Assembly (NCBI GenBank): GCA_963726775.1
Contig: CAVSDL010000001.1
Coordinates: forward strand, 868,001-932,000
Direction of reading: 5' to 3'
Length of the DNA: 64,000 nt
Origin: CAIWHR01 sp963726775
GTDB taxonomy: Bacteria; Pseudomonadota; Gammaproteobacteria; Burkholderiales; Casimicrobiaceae
The position numbers were made by a program, and so were the translations under genes. The notes beneath the pieces were generated by a model. It saw only the letters and a program-made list of their open reading frames with translations. It was not told where the DNA came from and ran no database searches. Each line of letters begins with the position of its first letter. Within the stretch, counting starts at the first letter, position 1. Below are positions 53,438 through 62,189 of the stretch, one piece after another.

Positions 53438-55318
53438 ATGCGCGGCATGCGCCTGCCGCGTCTGACCGATACATCGCTGTACTCCATCTGCGTGGCGGTG
53501 CTGCTGGCCGCGCTGGCCGATCTCGCCTGGCTGCATTGGCTGGCGCCCGCCGATACCGGCCTTTCCGACGCGCTGATCCGTGCGCGCGCGACCGCGCGCG
53601 TTCCCGACCCCGACATCGTCATCATCGATATCGACGAGCGCTCGCTCGCCGAAATGGCCGACGGCCCCGAACGTCCCGGGCGGTTTCCCTGGCCCCGCTC
53701 GGTCTACGGCGAGCTGTTGGCCGAACTGGCGAAGCAGGAAGCTCGCGGCGCCGTGATGGATATCGAACTCTACGAGAAGGACCAGGTGCGACCCGTCAAC
53801 GACGAGTTTCTCAACGAAACACTCGAGGGCAGCACCAACACGTTCTTTCCGATCCGGCTGCTCGATCGCGTCTCCGCGGAGGACGGGGCGTACATCACGG
53901 CGATCGCACCCACGCTCGGGCTCGAAGCCGTCGGCAAAGCCGACGCCAAGGCGCGGATTCCGCTGCAACTGCCGAACGTGCTCGACAAGTGGCACTGGAA
54001 ACGCACCGGCTTCATCAACTTCCTCGGGGACAGTGACGGTGTGGGCCGGCGATACTGGCTGCATCGCGACTTCGGCGGCTGGCGCATCCCGTCGCTGCCG
54101 GCGCGTGTCGCGCGGGCGCTGGGCTTTCCATTGCCCGACGCCGATTCGTTTCGGCTGTGGTGGTTCGGCGGCCAGTTTCCGCATGCGCGCGTGCCGTTCT
54201 TCGACATCTGGCTCGACCTCCAGAACAGCGAGCGGAAGCGGCCGGCCAACGAATTCGCGGGCAAGATCGTCGTCATCGGAGCAAGCGCGACGCATCTCGG
54301 CGACTTTCACGCGACTCCGATTCTGGGGGAAACGCCGGGAGTCGAAATCCTCGCCACCGCGATCGACAACCTGAAGAACGGCGAGCGGCTGGTCGCTGCA
54401 CCCGCTGCGGCGCCGTACCTCGTGCTGCTCATACTGTTTCTGCCCCTGCTCTTCGCGCTGAAGCGCCGCTGGGGCCTCGTGCCGATCGTCGTCATCCTGG
54501 GGGCGGCGACAGTCGCACTGGTCGGCGCCGCCTACGCTGCCTTCACCTGGAGCGTGCTGCTGCCCGTCGCGGTCCCGCTCGTTTTCGCCTGGCTGTTCTT
54601 CTTCCTGGCCGCGCTTCGCGCCTACCTCAAGGAGCAGCGGGCGAAGGAGCAGCGCGAAATTGTTCTGTCCCGCTTCCTGGATGCCCGTCTCGTCAAGGAT
54701 CTCGTCGCCGAGGGTGTCACGCTGGACGACATCAAGAGCGAATCGCGGGTGATCAGCGTGCTGTTCTCCGACATTCGCGGCTTCACGTCGCTGTCGGAAT
54801 CGCGGCCGGCCGAGGAAGTCGTGGCGCTGTTGAACCGTTACCTTTCGCTGCAGACGGAGACCGTATTCAGGCACGGCGGCACGCTTGACAAGTTCATCGG
54901 CGATGCCATCATGGCCCTTTGGGGCGCGCCGGCCGACGATCCGCGGCATGCGGAGCACGCAGTGGCGTGCGCCCTCGACATGGCCGAAACTCTGGCGCGC
55001 TTCAACACCGAAATCGCCGCGACCGGCGTCCTGCTCGACATCGGGATCGGAATCCACACGGGTTCCGCCGTGGTCGGGTTTATCGGTTCCAAGCGCAAGC
55101 TCGAATACACCGCAATCGGGGACACCGTGAATCTGGCAAGCCGCATCGAAGGCGAGACCAAGGGCCGCACCCGCGTGCTGGTGACGTCGACTACCCGCGC
55201 CGCGTGCGGCGACGCGTTCGCTTTCCGCGACTGGGGCAGCGTCACCGTCAAAGGCCGCGTCGCCGCGGTCCACGTATTTGCACCCGAGACCGCGGCCACG
55301 CCGCCCTTCCCTGCGTGA
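53438..55318 (+). CDS. CHASE2-domain adenylate/guanylate cyclase
   Basis: The 626-residue membrane protein has one N-terminal helix, a periplasmic CHASE2 sensor (about residues 40-310, with IVIIDIDERSLAEMADGP), then three helices (residues 325-400). The class III cyclase domain begins near residue 435. Its metal-binding Asp lies in LFSDIRGFTSLSE (Asp445) and the second in KFIGDAIMALWGAP (about 488). EYTAIGDTVNLASRIEGETK near residue 560 is the transition-state region. The enzyme should make cAMP or cGMP on an external signal. It is followed 8 bp later by an SH3 protein and a peptidase. Confidence 0.93.
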   Translation: MRGMRLPRLTDTSLYSICVAVLLAALADLAWLHWLAPADTGLSDALIRARATARVPDPDIVIIDIDERSLAEMADGPERPGRFPWPRSVYGELLAELAKQEARGAVMDIELYEKDQVRPVNDEFLNETLEGSTNTFFPIRLLDRVSAEDGAYITAIAPTLGLEAVGKADAKARIPLQLPNVLDKWHWKRTGFINFLGDSDGVGRRYWLHRDFGGWRIPSLPARVARALGFPLPDADSFRLWWFGGQFPHARVPFFDIWLDLQNSERKRPANEFAGKIVVIGASATHLGDFHATPILGETPGVEILATAIDNLKNGERLVAAPAAAPYLVLLILFLPLLFALKRRWGLVPIVVILGAATVALVGAAYAAFTWSVLLPVAVPLVFAWLFFFLAALRAYLKEQRAKEQREIVLSRFLDARLVKDLVAEGVTLDDIKSESRVISVLFSDIRGFTSLSESRPAEEVVALLNRYLSLQTETVFRHGGTLDKFIGDAIMALWGAPADDPRHAEHAVACALDMAETLARFNTEIAATGVLLDIGIGIHTGSAVVGFIGSKRKLEYTAIGDTVNLASRIEGETKGRTRVLVTSTTRAACGDAFAFRDWGSVTVKGRVAAVHVFAPETAATPPFPA

Positions 55319-55326
55319 GGTACCGT

Positions 55327-55824
55327 ATGCGCCGCTCCGTTTTCTCCACTCTGATCATTGCATTGCTCGCGGCGTCGCCCATTGCGCTCGCCGAACCCGC
55401 GGTGACCGTCAAGCGGATCGAGTTGCGGCAGAACCCCGCCGCCGACGCCAAGTCGCTGCTGACGGTCCCTGCCGAGACCACGGTGGACCTCGTCAAGCGC
55501 GAAGGCGCGTGGGTGCAGCTCAAGTCCGGAAATATCACGGGCTGGGCCAAACTGTTCGACATCCGCCTGCCGGGCACCGGCACCGCGGCGGCGAAGGGCA
55601 GCGGCACGGGCGGAATCGCGCAGACGCTGAACCTCGCCGCCGGCAATCGGGGAGCAAGCGTGACGACCGGCGTGCGCGGACTCGACGCGGAGATGCTCAC
55701 CAAGGCGACGCCGAATGCGCAGGAGTTCACCGTGCTCATCGGTTTTGCGACGACGAAGGAGCAGGCACAGGCGTTCGCGAAAACCGGCAAGCTCGAGTCG
55801 CGCGTTGTGGAGCCTCTGAAATGA
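55327..55824 (+). CDS. Periplasmic SH3-domain protein
   Basis: The 165-residue protein has a signal peptide (TLIIALLAASPIALAEP). Residues 25-80 form a bacterial SH3 domain (VTVKRIELRQNPAADAKSLL, then TVDLVKREGAWVQLKSGNIT, then GWAKLFDIRL). The rest is Gly/Ala/Thr-rich with RGLDAEMLTKATPNAQEF near residue 120, a segment seen in proteins that pair with M48 lipoprotein peptidases. The start follows the cyclase stop by 8 bp; the stop overlaps the next ATG (ATGA). It probably binds cell-wall or peptidase partners in the periplasm. Confidence 0.85.
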   Translation: MRRSVFSTLIIALLAASPIALAEPAVTVKRIELRQNPAADAKSLLTVPAETTVDLVKREGAWVQLKSGNITGWAKLFDIRLPGTGTAAAKGSGTGGIAQTLNLAAGNRGASVTTGVRGLDAEMLTKATPNAQEFTVLIGFATTKEQAQAFAKTGKLESRVVEPLK

Positions 55825-56756
55825 AGAATCTCTTCCCGCGCTCGGTGCCTCATCCGCTGGCCGTGACCGTGCTCGCCGCGGTCGCGGCGCTGCTGCCGTC
55901 CGCGTGCGCGACGCCGGACACCAGCCAGCCGATGGAGCAAAAGGACATCACCCGCGCCGTGCTGGGCGGGTTCTCGATCGGCGGGATCAGCGTCGGCGCG
56001 GCGGTCGGGGCCGCGCAGAACGCCGGCGAAGCGACGCGCGACATTCCCGAGCCCGAAGAAGTCGAGATGGGCAAGGACATCGCCGCCGGACTGCTCGGCG
56101 CGTCGCCGCTCGTGAAGAGCGCACAGCAGCAGAAATACGTGAACGACGTCGGCCGCTGGCTGGCGCTCAATTCCGGGCGCCCCGACCTGCCGTGGCACTT
56201 CGGAATCATCGAGGCCTCGACCGTCAACGCGTTCGCCACGCCGGGCGGCAACATCTTCGTCAGCCGCGGACTCATCGACCGGACGAAATCCGAAAGCGAG
56301 CTCGCCGGCATACTCGCCCACGAAATCGCCCACGTCGTGAAGAAGCATCATCTCGCCGACATCAAGAAGAACGCCAGCAAGGGATTGCTGCTGGATCTCG
56401 CGTCGCTCAAGGGCGGCGGCATCACCGGCGAAGCCGCGCGCGCGGTCGCCCGCGTCGGCCTCGAAGGCTACGTCCGCGGGCTCTCCCGCGAGGACGAGCT
56501 CGAGGCGGACAAGATCGGCATCGTCATCGCGACGCGTTCCGGCTACGAGCCGTATGGACTCGTCGCCGTGCTGCAGACGCTGAATGCGATGCCGCAGAAC
56601 GATGCGGCGATGGCCTTCTTCCTCAAGACCCACCCTTCGCCTGCGGATCGCCTCGCGGCGTTGGAGGCGGCGCTGCCGGCCTGGTACGAGGCGTTCGCCA
56701 AGCCCAATCCGGCGCTCGCGCGCTACACCGTGGTCTTCAAGCCGCTCAAGCCCTAA
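55821..56756 (+). CDS. M48-family zinc metallopeptidase lipoprotein
   Basis: The 311-residue protein has a lipoprotein signal (LPSAC, Cys at about residue 30). The catalytic motif HEIAH is at residues 167-171 and the third-ligand Glu lies in REDELEADKIG near residue 224. The usual ATPGGNIFVSRGLID precedes the active site. Such peptidases (LoiP/BepA/YcaL-like) trim misfolded outer-membrane proteins. The ATG overlaps the SH3 gene stop. Cyclase, SH3 protein and peptidase thus form one operon, linking second-messenger sensing with envelope care. Confidence 0.92.
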   Translation: MKNLFPRSVPHPLAVTVLAAVAALLPSACATPDTSQPMEQKDITRAVLGGFSIGGISVGAAVGAAQNAGEATRDIPEPEEVEMGKDIAAGLLGASPLVKSAQQQKYVNDVGRWLALNSGRPDLPWHFGIIEASTVNAFATPGGNIFVSRGLIDRTKSESELAGILAHEIAHVVKKHHLADIKKNASKGLLLDLASLKGGGITGEAARAVARVGLEGYVRGLSREDELEADKIGIVIATRSGYEPYGLVAVLQTLNAMPQNDAAMAFFLKTHPSPADRLAALEAALPAWYEAFAKPNPALARYTVVFKPLKP

Positions 56757-57556
56757 ACGCCCGCCGCCGCTCGAACCAGCGCCGTCAGCGCCTCGGCGAT
56801 CCCCGCAGCGGTCGCCACGACGGGCGCCTTCGCGGTCAGGCCTTGCGGGCCCGGAAACGGCCGGACGGAGCCGCCAGCTTCCTCCACGAGCAGCAACCCC
56901 GCCATCGCGTCCCATGACGAAAGTTCGAGTTCGACAAACGCATCGAGCCTGCCGTCGGCAACGTGGGCGAGCTGCAGCGCCCCGGCGCCAAAATTGCGAA
57001 ACGCCGCGCTCGCATCCATGAGGGCCTGACGCAGCGCGATATAGCGCGGCTCGGCGGCGCGATCCGAATGTCCGACGGCGATCATGGCGCCGGCCAGCGT
57101 CGACGTCTCGGCTGTGACCACGCGCGCTTCGCCGGCAGCGTTCGATCGCCACGCGCCGCCCCCGCGCCGAGCGTGGAAAAGCTCGTCGCGTGCGGGGTCG
57201 TAGACGGCGCCGAGCGTGCGCACGCCACCCTCGACATAGGCGATCGACACGTTCCAGTACGGGATTCCGCGCAGAAAGTTATGCGTGCCGTCGATCGGGT
57301 CGACGATCCACAGCCGGTCGCCGCCGGGCTTGAACGACGACGCCGTCTCTTCGCCGAGAAAATCATCCCCCGGAAATGAGGCCGCGATTTCACCGCGAAT
57401 GAACGTCTCGACATCGCGGTCGGCACGGCTCACGAAGTCCTGCGGACCTTTGAGCTCGATCGTCAGCGCCGTGCGGTTCTCCCAGAATCCAAGGGCCAGC
57501 GCGCCGGCGCGCCGGGCGAGTTGCTGCAGGAATGCGTAACGTTCGTCGATGGGCAT
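56753..57556 (-). CDS. Inositol monophosphatase-family phosphatase (SuhB/CysQ type)
   Basis: The 267-residue protein has the IMPase metal sites GEETAS near residue 71, WIVDPIDGTHNFLRGIPYWN near residue 87 and the C-terminal SSWDAMAGLLLVEEAGG near residue 208. That WDxAAG-like site is of the SuhB form. It may act on inositol phosphate or another sugar phosphate; SuhB relatives also have a role in ribosome assembly. It is convergent with the M48 gene (4-bp overlap of the stops). Start chosen at 57556; the upstream frame is Arg-rich and unlike the family. Confidence 0.88.
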   Translation of the reverse strand: MPIDERYAFLQQLARRAGALALGFWENRTALTIELKGPQDFVSRADRDVETFIRGEIAASFPGDDFLGEETASSFKPGGDRLWIVDPIDGTHNFLRGIPYWNVSIAYVEGGVRTLGAVYDPARDELFHARRGGGAWRSNAAGEARVVTAETSTLAGAMIAVGHSDRAAEPRYIALRQALMDASAAFRNFGAGALQLAHVADGRLDAFVELELSSWDAMAGLLLVEEAGGSVRPFPGPQGLTAKAPVVATAAGIAEALTALVRAAAGV

Positions 57557-57687
57557 GGGGGATCCGGGTCGGAATCGATCGCGTGGCGCGCGGGCAGCGC
57601 TTCGCCGGAGCCGCATCCGCGAGGCCGGTCATCGAATGCGGCGTCGCCCCGGGAACTGCGCCAATCCTTCGGTGACACTCCGCAGTC

Positions 57688-57693
57688 TACAAT
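57688..57693 (+). promoter_or_regulatory. -10 element candidate of the EamA gene
   Basis: TACAAT lies 38 bp before the likely start codon at 57731, divergent from the phosphatase gene. The -35 region is poor. Confidence 0.4.
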
Positions 57694-57730
57694 GCGCGAT
57701 GCCGCTCCGCCGCCCGCCCGCGGTGATGCC

Positions 57731-58684
57731 ATGTCGCGGCTGCGCGCGCGCCGACACCGTGCCCCCTTCTTGAAATCCCACCTCTCACCTCGCGACCTCG
57801 CCCTCGTTCTCGCCGTCGTCGCGGTGTGGGGGTACACGTTCGTGCCGATCAAGGTGGCGCTTCTCGAAGTGCCGCCCTTCGCGCTGGCGGCACTGCGTTT
57901 CTTCCTCGCCGCGGTGCCGCTCGTGTTCTTCATCGATCGGCCGGCCATGCCGTGGCGTTACGTGATCGGCTATGGCTTCGCGATCGGCGTCTTCCAGTTC
58001 GGCCTCCTGTTCCTCGGCATGAAGGTCGGGATGCCGGCGGGGCTTTCGTCGCTGGTGATCCAGGTGCAGGTGTTCTTCACGATCGGGCTCGCCGTGGCGC
58101 TGGAGGGCGATCGTCTGCGGTGGCACAACACGATCGGCGCCATGATCGCATTCGCCGGCATCGTGCTGCTGGCGCGGCACAAGCTCTCGGCCGGGCCGAG
58201 CGGAACATTCGCGGGCTTCGTGCTGGTGATCGCGGCGGCGTTCGCGTGGGCCGTCGGCAACATCATCGCCAAGCGCGGCGCCGGCACGCACGCACCCGAC
58301 ATGTTCGCTCTGGTCGTGTGGTCGAGCCTGGTGCCGCCGCTGCCGCTCGCCGCGCTGTCGTTCGCGTTCGAGGGCGGCGCCGCTGTCGTCGATGCGGTCG
58401 CGGCGATGAGTGCGACGGCGTGGGCGTGCGTGCTGATCATGGCCTACGGCGCGACGCTGTTCGGCTTCGCATCGTGGAATGCGCTGCTGCACCGCTATCC
58501 GACGGCGCTGATCTCGCCGTTCGCGCTGCTGATCCCGGTCTCGGGGCTCGCGAGCGGCGCGCTGTTCCTGGGCGAATCGCTCGCGATCGGCGCAGGCCGC
58601 CGGCGCCGCCCTGGTGCTTGCCGGCCTCGCCGTGAGCGTCTACGGACCGCAGGTCGGTCGTGGTTCGACCGCGCGGACCGCTGA
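57731..58684 (+). CDS. EamA-family (DMT) transporter with a 3' frameshift
   Basis: The gene encodes ten helices of a DMT exporter (VVAVWGYTFVPIKVALLEVP, then QFGLLFLGMKVGMPAGLSSL). The protein reads normally to PVSGLASGALFLGESLA. After about 58590 the frame turns into an Arg-rich string, whereas the next frame gives QAAGAALVLAGLAVSVYGPQ, the proper last helix of the family. A single extra base in GATCGGCGCAGG near 58588-58592 explains this. The helix is lost in the frame as written. Whether this is a sequence error or a mutation cannot be told here. The nominal stop is at 58684; the restored frame runs past it. Confidence 0.85.
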   Translation: MSRLRARRHRAPFLKSHLSPRDLALVLAVVAVWGYTFVPIKVALLEVPPFALAALRFFLAAVPLVFFIDRPAMPWRYVIGYGFAIGVFQFGLLFLGMKVGMPAGLSSLVIQVQVFFTIGLAVALEGDRLRWHNTIGAMIAFAGIVLLARHKLSAGPSGTFAGFVLVIAAAFAWAVGNIIAKRGAGTHAPDMFALVVWSSLVPPLPLAALSFAFEGGAAVVDAVAAMSATAWACVLIMAYGATLFGFASWNALLHRYPTALISPFALLIPVSGLASGALFLGESLAIGAGRRRRPGACRPRRERLRTAGRSWFDRADR

Positions 58685-58697
58685 CGCGCGGCGCCAG

Positions 58698-60887
58698 CTA
58701 CGCGGCCGCCGGCCGCGCGTGCTTCAATCCCGCCGCATGGCGCAGCAGCACCGGCACGACGAGCGCCACGCCGATCAGCGTGCTGACGAGTCCCGGCGCC
58801 ACCATCAGGAACGCGGCGGCGCCGCAGAGCCAGCGCTCCCACAACTGCATCCGCACGAGGAAATAGTTCGATAGCGCCGCCGAGAGAAAGGTGATGCCGA
58901 GCACGCAGCCGGCGAACGCGACGATGAATTCGTACCACGTGAACCCTTGCGCGACCAGGAGCAGCGACGGCGCGAACACGAACACGAACGGCACCAGCGC
59001 CTTGCCGAGCCCGAGGCGAAACGCGGTGTTGCCGGTCTTGAACGGGTCCGAGCCCGCCATTCCCGCGGCGGCGTACGCGGCCAACGCGACCGGCGGCGTG
59101 ATGTCCGCGAGCACGCCGTAGTAGAAGACGAAGAAATGCGCCACCAGCGGCTGCACGCCCAGCAGCACGAGCGTGGGCGCCGCGACCGTGACCATGATGA
59201 TGTAGTTCGCCGTCGTCGGGATGCCGCAGCCCATCAGCACGCAGACGAGCGCGGTCATGAACAACGCCGCGAACAGCGTCAGCGTCCTCGCGTCGGCGAG
59301 GCCCGCCGGCAGCACGCCCAGCACACCGGCGGCGATCGACTGCGCCGCGGAGGTCACGATGTACGAGATCTTGAAGCCGACGCCGGTCAGCGTGACGACG
59401 CCGATGACGATGCCGACCGTCGCCGCGGCAGCCCCGACGGCAAGCGCGTACTTGGCGCCGGTCTCGAAGGCCTCGACGAGGTCCTTCTTCGCGATGCGCG
59501 ACTTGACCTTGATCGCTTGATGAACTAGCGGCACGACCGCGAGCATCGCGACGAACACGTGGACGTTGTATTCGCCGAACCTGCCGCTGATCAGCGCGAG
59601 GAGCACGGCGTGGCCGGCGGCGAGCGCAATCCACTGCACCGCCGACGTCCTGCCCCGCGTCGTGAACAGCCCGACGAGGACGCAGGACGAGATGCCGGTG
59701 AACGCCGCGAGGTACGGCGTCGAGCCCTTGACGATGATCGTCACGAGCAGCACCAGCGGGATCAGCGTCGGCCAGTTTTCGCGGAACTGCTTCCTCACGT
59801 CGGGAAGTTCCTCCGCCGTGAGCCCGCGCAGGCCGGTGCGCTTGGCCTCGAAATGCACCTGCATGAACACGCCGTAGAAGTGCATGAACGCGGGCACGAT
59901 GGCGGCGACGATGATCGTCTGGTACGGAAGGTTCAGGAACTCGATCATCAGGAACGCCGCGGCGCCCATGATCGGCGGCGTGATCTGCCCGCCGGTGGAC
60001 GAGGCGGCCTCGACGGCGCCGGCGAAGTGCCGCGGGTAGCCCAACCGGATCATTGCGGGAATCGTCAGCGACCCGACGGTCACCGCGTTGGCGACCGACG
60101 AACCGGAAAGCATCCCGAACATCGCCGACGCGAAAACGCTCACTTTCGCCGGTCCGCCGGCGTAGCGCCCGGCGATCGACGAGGCGATGTCGATGAAGAG
60201 CTGGCCGAGGCCGACCCGGGTGGCCAGCACGCCGAACAGCACGAAGTGGAAGACATAGGTCGCGACGACGCCGACGGCGATGCCGTAGATGCCCTGACTC
60301 GTCAGGTACAGATGGTTGACGAGGCTCGGCCACGACGCTCCCGAGTGCTGCAGCAGCCCCGGGAATATCTGCCCCTCGAGCGCGTAGAACATGAAAGTCA
60401 TCGCGATGACCGGCAGCGGCCAGCCCATCGCGCGGCGCGTGGCCTCCAGCAGAAGGACGATCAGCACGCTGCCCATCGCGACGTCGAGCGTGGACGGGTT
60501 GCCGACGCGAAAGGCCAGGTCCTCGAAGATCCACGGGATGTAGAGCACGCTCGAAGCGACCGCCAGGCCCAGCAGCCAATCGACGATCGAGACGCCCCCG
60601 GGCGCCGCCCACGAATGACCGCGCGCGTGCTGAAGCAAGCTCTTGCGCGCCGGGAAGACGAGGAAGATCAGCCCCAGCACGAAGGCCATGTGGACGCCGC
60701 GATGCGTCGTCTCGCGCAGCAGGCCGAAGCCGGCGGTGTAGTAATGGAAGCACGAGAGAACGATCAGCAGGCCGGCGACGACGACGGTGGCCGGAGGCAC
60801 CAGCGGCCGAAAACGCATCTCCGGATCGAACTTCTCCTCGAGTTCCTGCGTTTTTCTCGTGTCGATCCGGTCCGCTTCGCTCTCCAC
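58698..60887 (-). CDS. TRAP transporter fused permease (4TM/12TM, TAXI type)
   Basis: The permease has 729 residues from the GTG at 60887. It fuses the small (4TM) and large (12TM) TRAP membrane parts. TRAP hallmarks are FASAMFGMLSGSSVANAVTV near residue 260, ASSTGGQITPPIMGAAAFLM near residue 300 and VLMGCGIPTTANYIIMVTVA near residue 555. The start is uncertain: the GTG at 60887 has an AAGGGGA site, while GTGs at 60905 and 60926 lie upstream. It works with the TAXI receptor gene upstream, using the sodium or proton gradient. Confidence 0.93.
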   Translation of the reverse strand: MESEADRIDTRKTQELEEKFDPEMRFRPLVPPATVVVAGLLIVLSCFHYYTAGFGLLRETTHRGVHMAFVLGLIFLVFPARKSLLQHARGHSWAAPGGVSIVDWLLGLAVASSVLYIPWIFEDLAFRVGNPSTLDVAMGSVLIVLLLEATRRAMGWPLPVIAMTFMFYALEGQIFPGLLQHSGASWPSLVNHLYLTSQGIYGIAVGVVATYVFHFVLFGVLATRVGLGQLFIDIASSIAGRYAGGPAKVSVFASAMFGMLSGSSVANAVTVGSLTIPAMIRLGYPRHFAGAVEAASSTGGQITPPIMGAAAFLMIEFLNLPYQTIIVAAIVPAFMHFYGVFMQVHFEAKRTGLRGLTAEELPDVRKQFRENWPTLIPLVLLVTIIVKGSTPYLAAFTGISSCVLVGLFTTRGRTSAVQWIALAAGHAVLLALISGRFGEYNVHVFVAMLAVVPLVHQAIKVKSRIAKKDLVEAFETGAKYALAVGAAAATVGIVIGVVTLTGVGFKISYIVTSAAQSIAAGVLGVLPAGLADARTLTLFAALFMTALVCVLMGCGIPTTANYIIMVTVAAPTLVLLGVQPLVAHFFVFYYGVLADITPPVALAAYAAAGMAGSDPFKTGNTAFRLGLGKALVPFVFVFAPSLLLVAQGFTWYEFIVAFAGCVLGITFLSAALSNYFLVRMQLWERWLCGAAAFLMVAPGLVSTLIGVALVVPVLLRHAAGLKHARPAAA

Positions 60888-60942
60888 GCTTTCCCCTTTC
60901 GACACGAGATACCGCGTCGCGTCCACCGGCCGCGTTCCAAAT

Positions 60943-60977
60943 GCGAACGGGGCCGGTCAGGCGCCGGCCCCGTTCGC
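60943..60977 (-). promoter_or_regulatory. Intercistronic hairpin between TAXI receptor and TRAP permease genes
   Basis: GCGAACGGGGCCGG (60943-60956) and CCGGCCCCGTTCGC (60964-60977) form a perfect 14-bp stem with a 7-base loop, 38 bp beyond the receptor stop. No T-run follows on the minus strand. It may stabilise the receptor mRNA or attenuate transcription into the permease gene. Confidence 0.7.
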
Positions 60978-61014
60978 TGGACTTTCCGAATTGCGCGTTG
61001 CCTTGCGCCGCGCG

Positions 61015-62028
61015 CTATTTCAGCAGTCCTTTTTCCTTGTAGAACTTCTCCGCTCCCGGATGGAAGGGAATGCCGGCGCCCGCGGTCGCGGTCGCGGCCT
61101 GGATCGACTTGCCTTTGGCGTGGCCGGCGTCGAGCAGCTTGCGCGTGCTGTCGTTCCACACGGCCTTGGTGACTTCGTAGATCAGCGCATCGGACTGCTT
61201 GGTCGACGTCACCCACTGCGCGCCGACGGCGATCGTCTTCACTTCGCCTACCCCCTTGTACGTATTGGCGGGAATCGTGTCCGGCGAGAAGAACGAGTAC
61301 TGCGCGCGCATCTTGTCGACTTCGGGTCCGGTGACCGGGACGAGCTCGATGCCGCCGCCGGCCGCCGCGAGTTCGGAGATCGCGCCGGTCGGATAGCCAC
61401 CGACGAAGAAGAATGCGTCGAGGCCGCCATCGCGCATCTTGTCGCCCGCCTGATTCGGCTTCAGGTATTCGGGCTTGATGTCCTTTTCGGTGATCCCGAA
61501 GGCGGCGAGGATGATGCGCGCGTCGACCAGCGTGCCGGAGCCGGGCTCGTCCAGCGATACGCGCTTGCCCTTGAGGTCGGCGACGCTGGCAATGCCGGCA
61601 CCCTTGCGCGCAACGATGTGAATGGTCTCCGCGTACAGATTGCCGATGAGGCGCAGGTCGCCGACCTTCGGCTTGCCGTCGTAGACGCCGGTGCCCGTGT
61701 AGGCCCAGTACGCGACATCGGATTGCGTGAAGCCCGACTCCATCTGGCCCGAGGTGATGCCGTTGATGTTGGCGACCGATCCGTTCGAGGCGACCGCCGT
61801 CGCGACCAGTCCCGGCACGCCGCAGCTGCCGCCCTCGTTGCAGGCGCGCGAGCCCGGCGGGTTCGAGATGGCGTTGGCGATCAGGCCGCCGATCGGATAG
61901 TAGGTGCCGGCGGTGCCGCCGGTGCCGATGCGGAAAAACTTGATGTCCTGCGCGACGGCGGCACCCACGATAAGTGCGCCGGCGAAGCCCAGCATGGCAG
62001 CGCGGGCGACGAACGATCTCAACGACAT
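61015..62028 (-). CDS. TAXI-family TRAP transporter solute receptor
   Basis: The 337-residue periplasmic protein has a signal peptide (MLGFAGALIVGAAVAQD) and the TAXI opening FFRIGTGGTAGTYYPIGGLI. An ACNEGGSCGVPG insert with two cysteines may form a disulphide. The motif DLKGKRVSLDEPGSGTLVDA near residue 150 is typical. It should deliver a substrate, often a dicarboxylate or amino acid-type compound, to the fused permease downstream. AAATTCTCCAG-like sequence precedes the gene on the minus strand; no clear promoter is seen. Confidence 0.94.
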   Translation of the reverse strand: MSLRSFVARAAMLGFAGALIVGAAVAQDIKFFRIGTGGTAGTYYPIGGLIANAISNPPGSRACNEGGSCGVPGLVATAVASNGSVANINGITSGQMESGFTQSDVAYWAYTGTGVYDGKPKVGDLRLIGNLYAETIHIVARKGAGIASVADLKGKRVSLDEPGSGTLVDARIILAAFGITEKDIKPEYLKPNQAGDKMRDGGLDAFFFVGGYPTGAISELAAAGGGIELVPVTGPEVDKMRAQYSFFSPDTIPANTYKGVGEVKTIAVGAQWVTSTKQSDALIYEVTKAVWNDSTRKLLDAGHAKGKSIQAATATAGAGIPFHPGAEKFYKEKGLLK

Positions 62029-62189
62029 GAAAAACCTCGCTTTGGAGTGACTGGAGAATTTGGGACGTGGGAGTTTCGCATGCCACCGGATGGGGGACAA
62101 GCGCCCGCTCGCGCAACCCGCATCCACCTCGTCACTGGAGCCCGTCACGGCGGGCCGGCGAATGCGGCGGAAAGTGGTCTCGTGGATGC

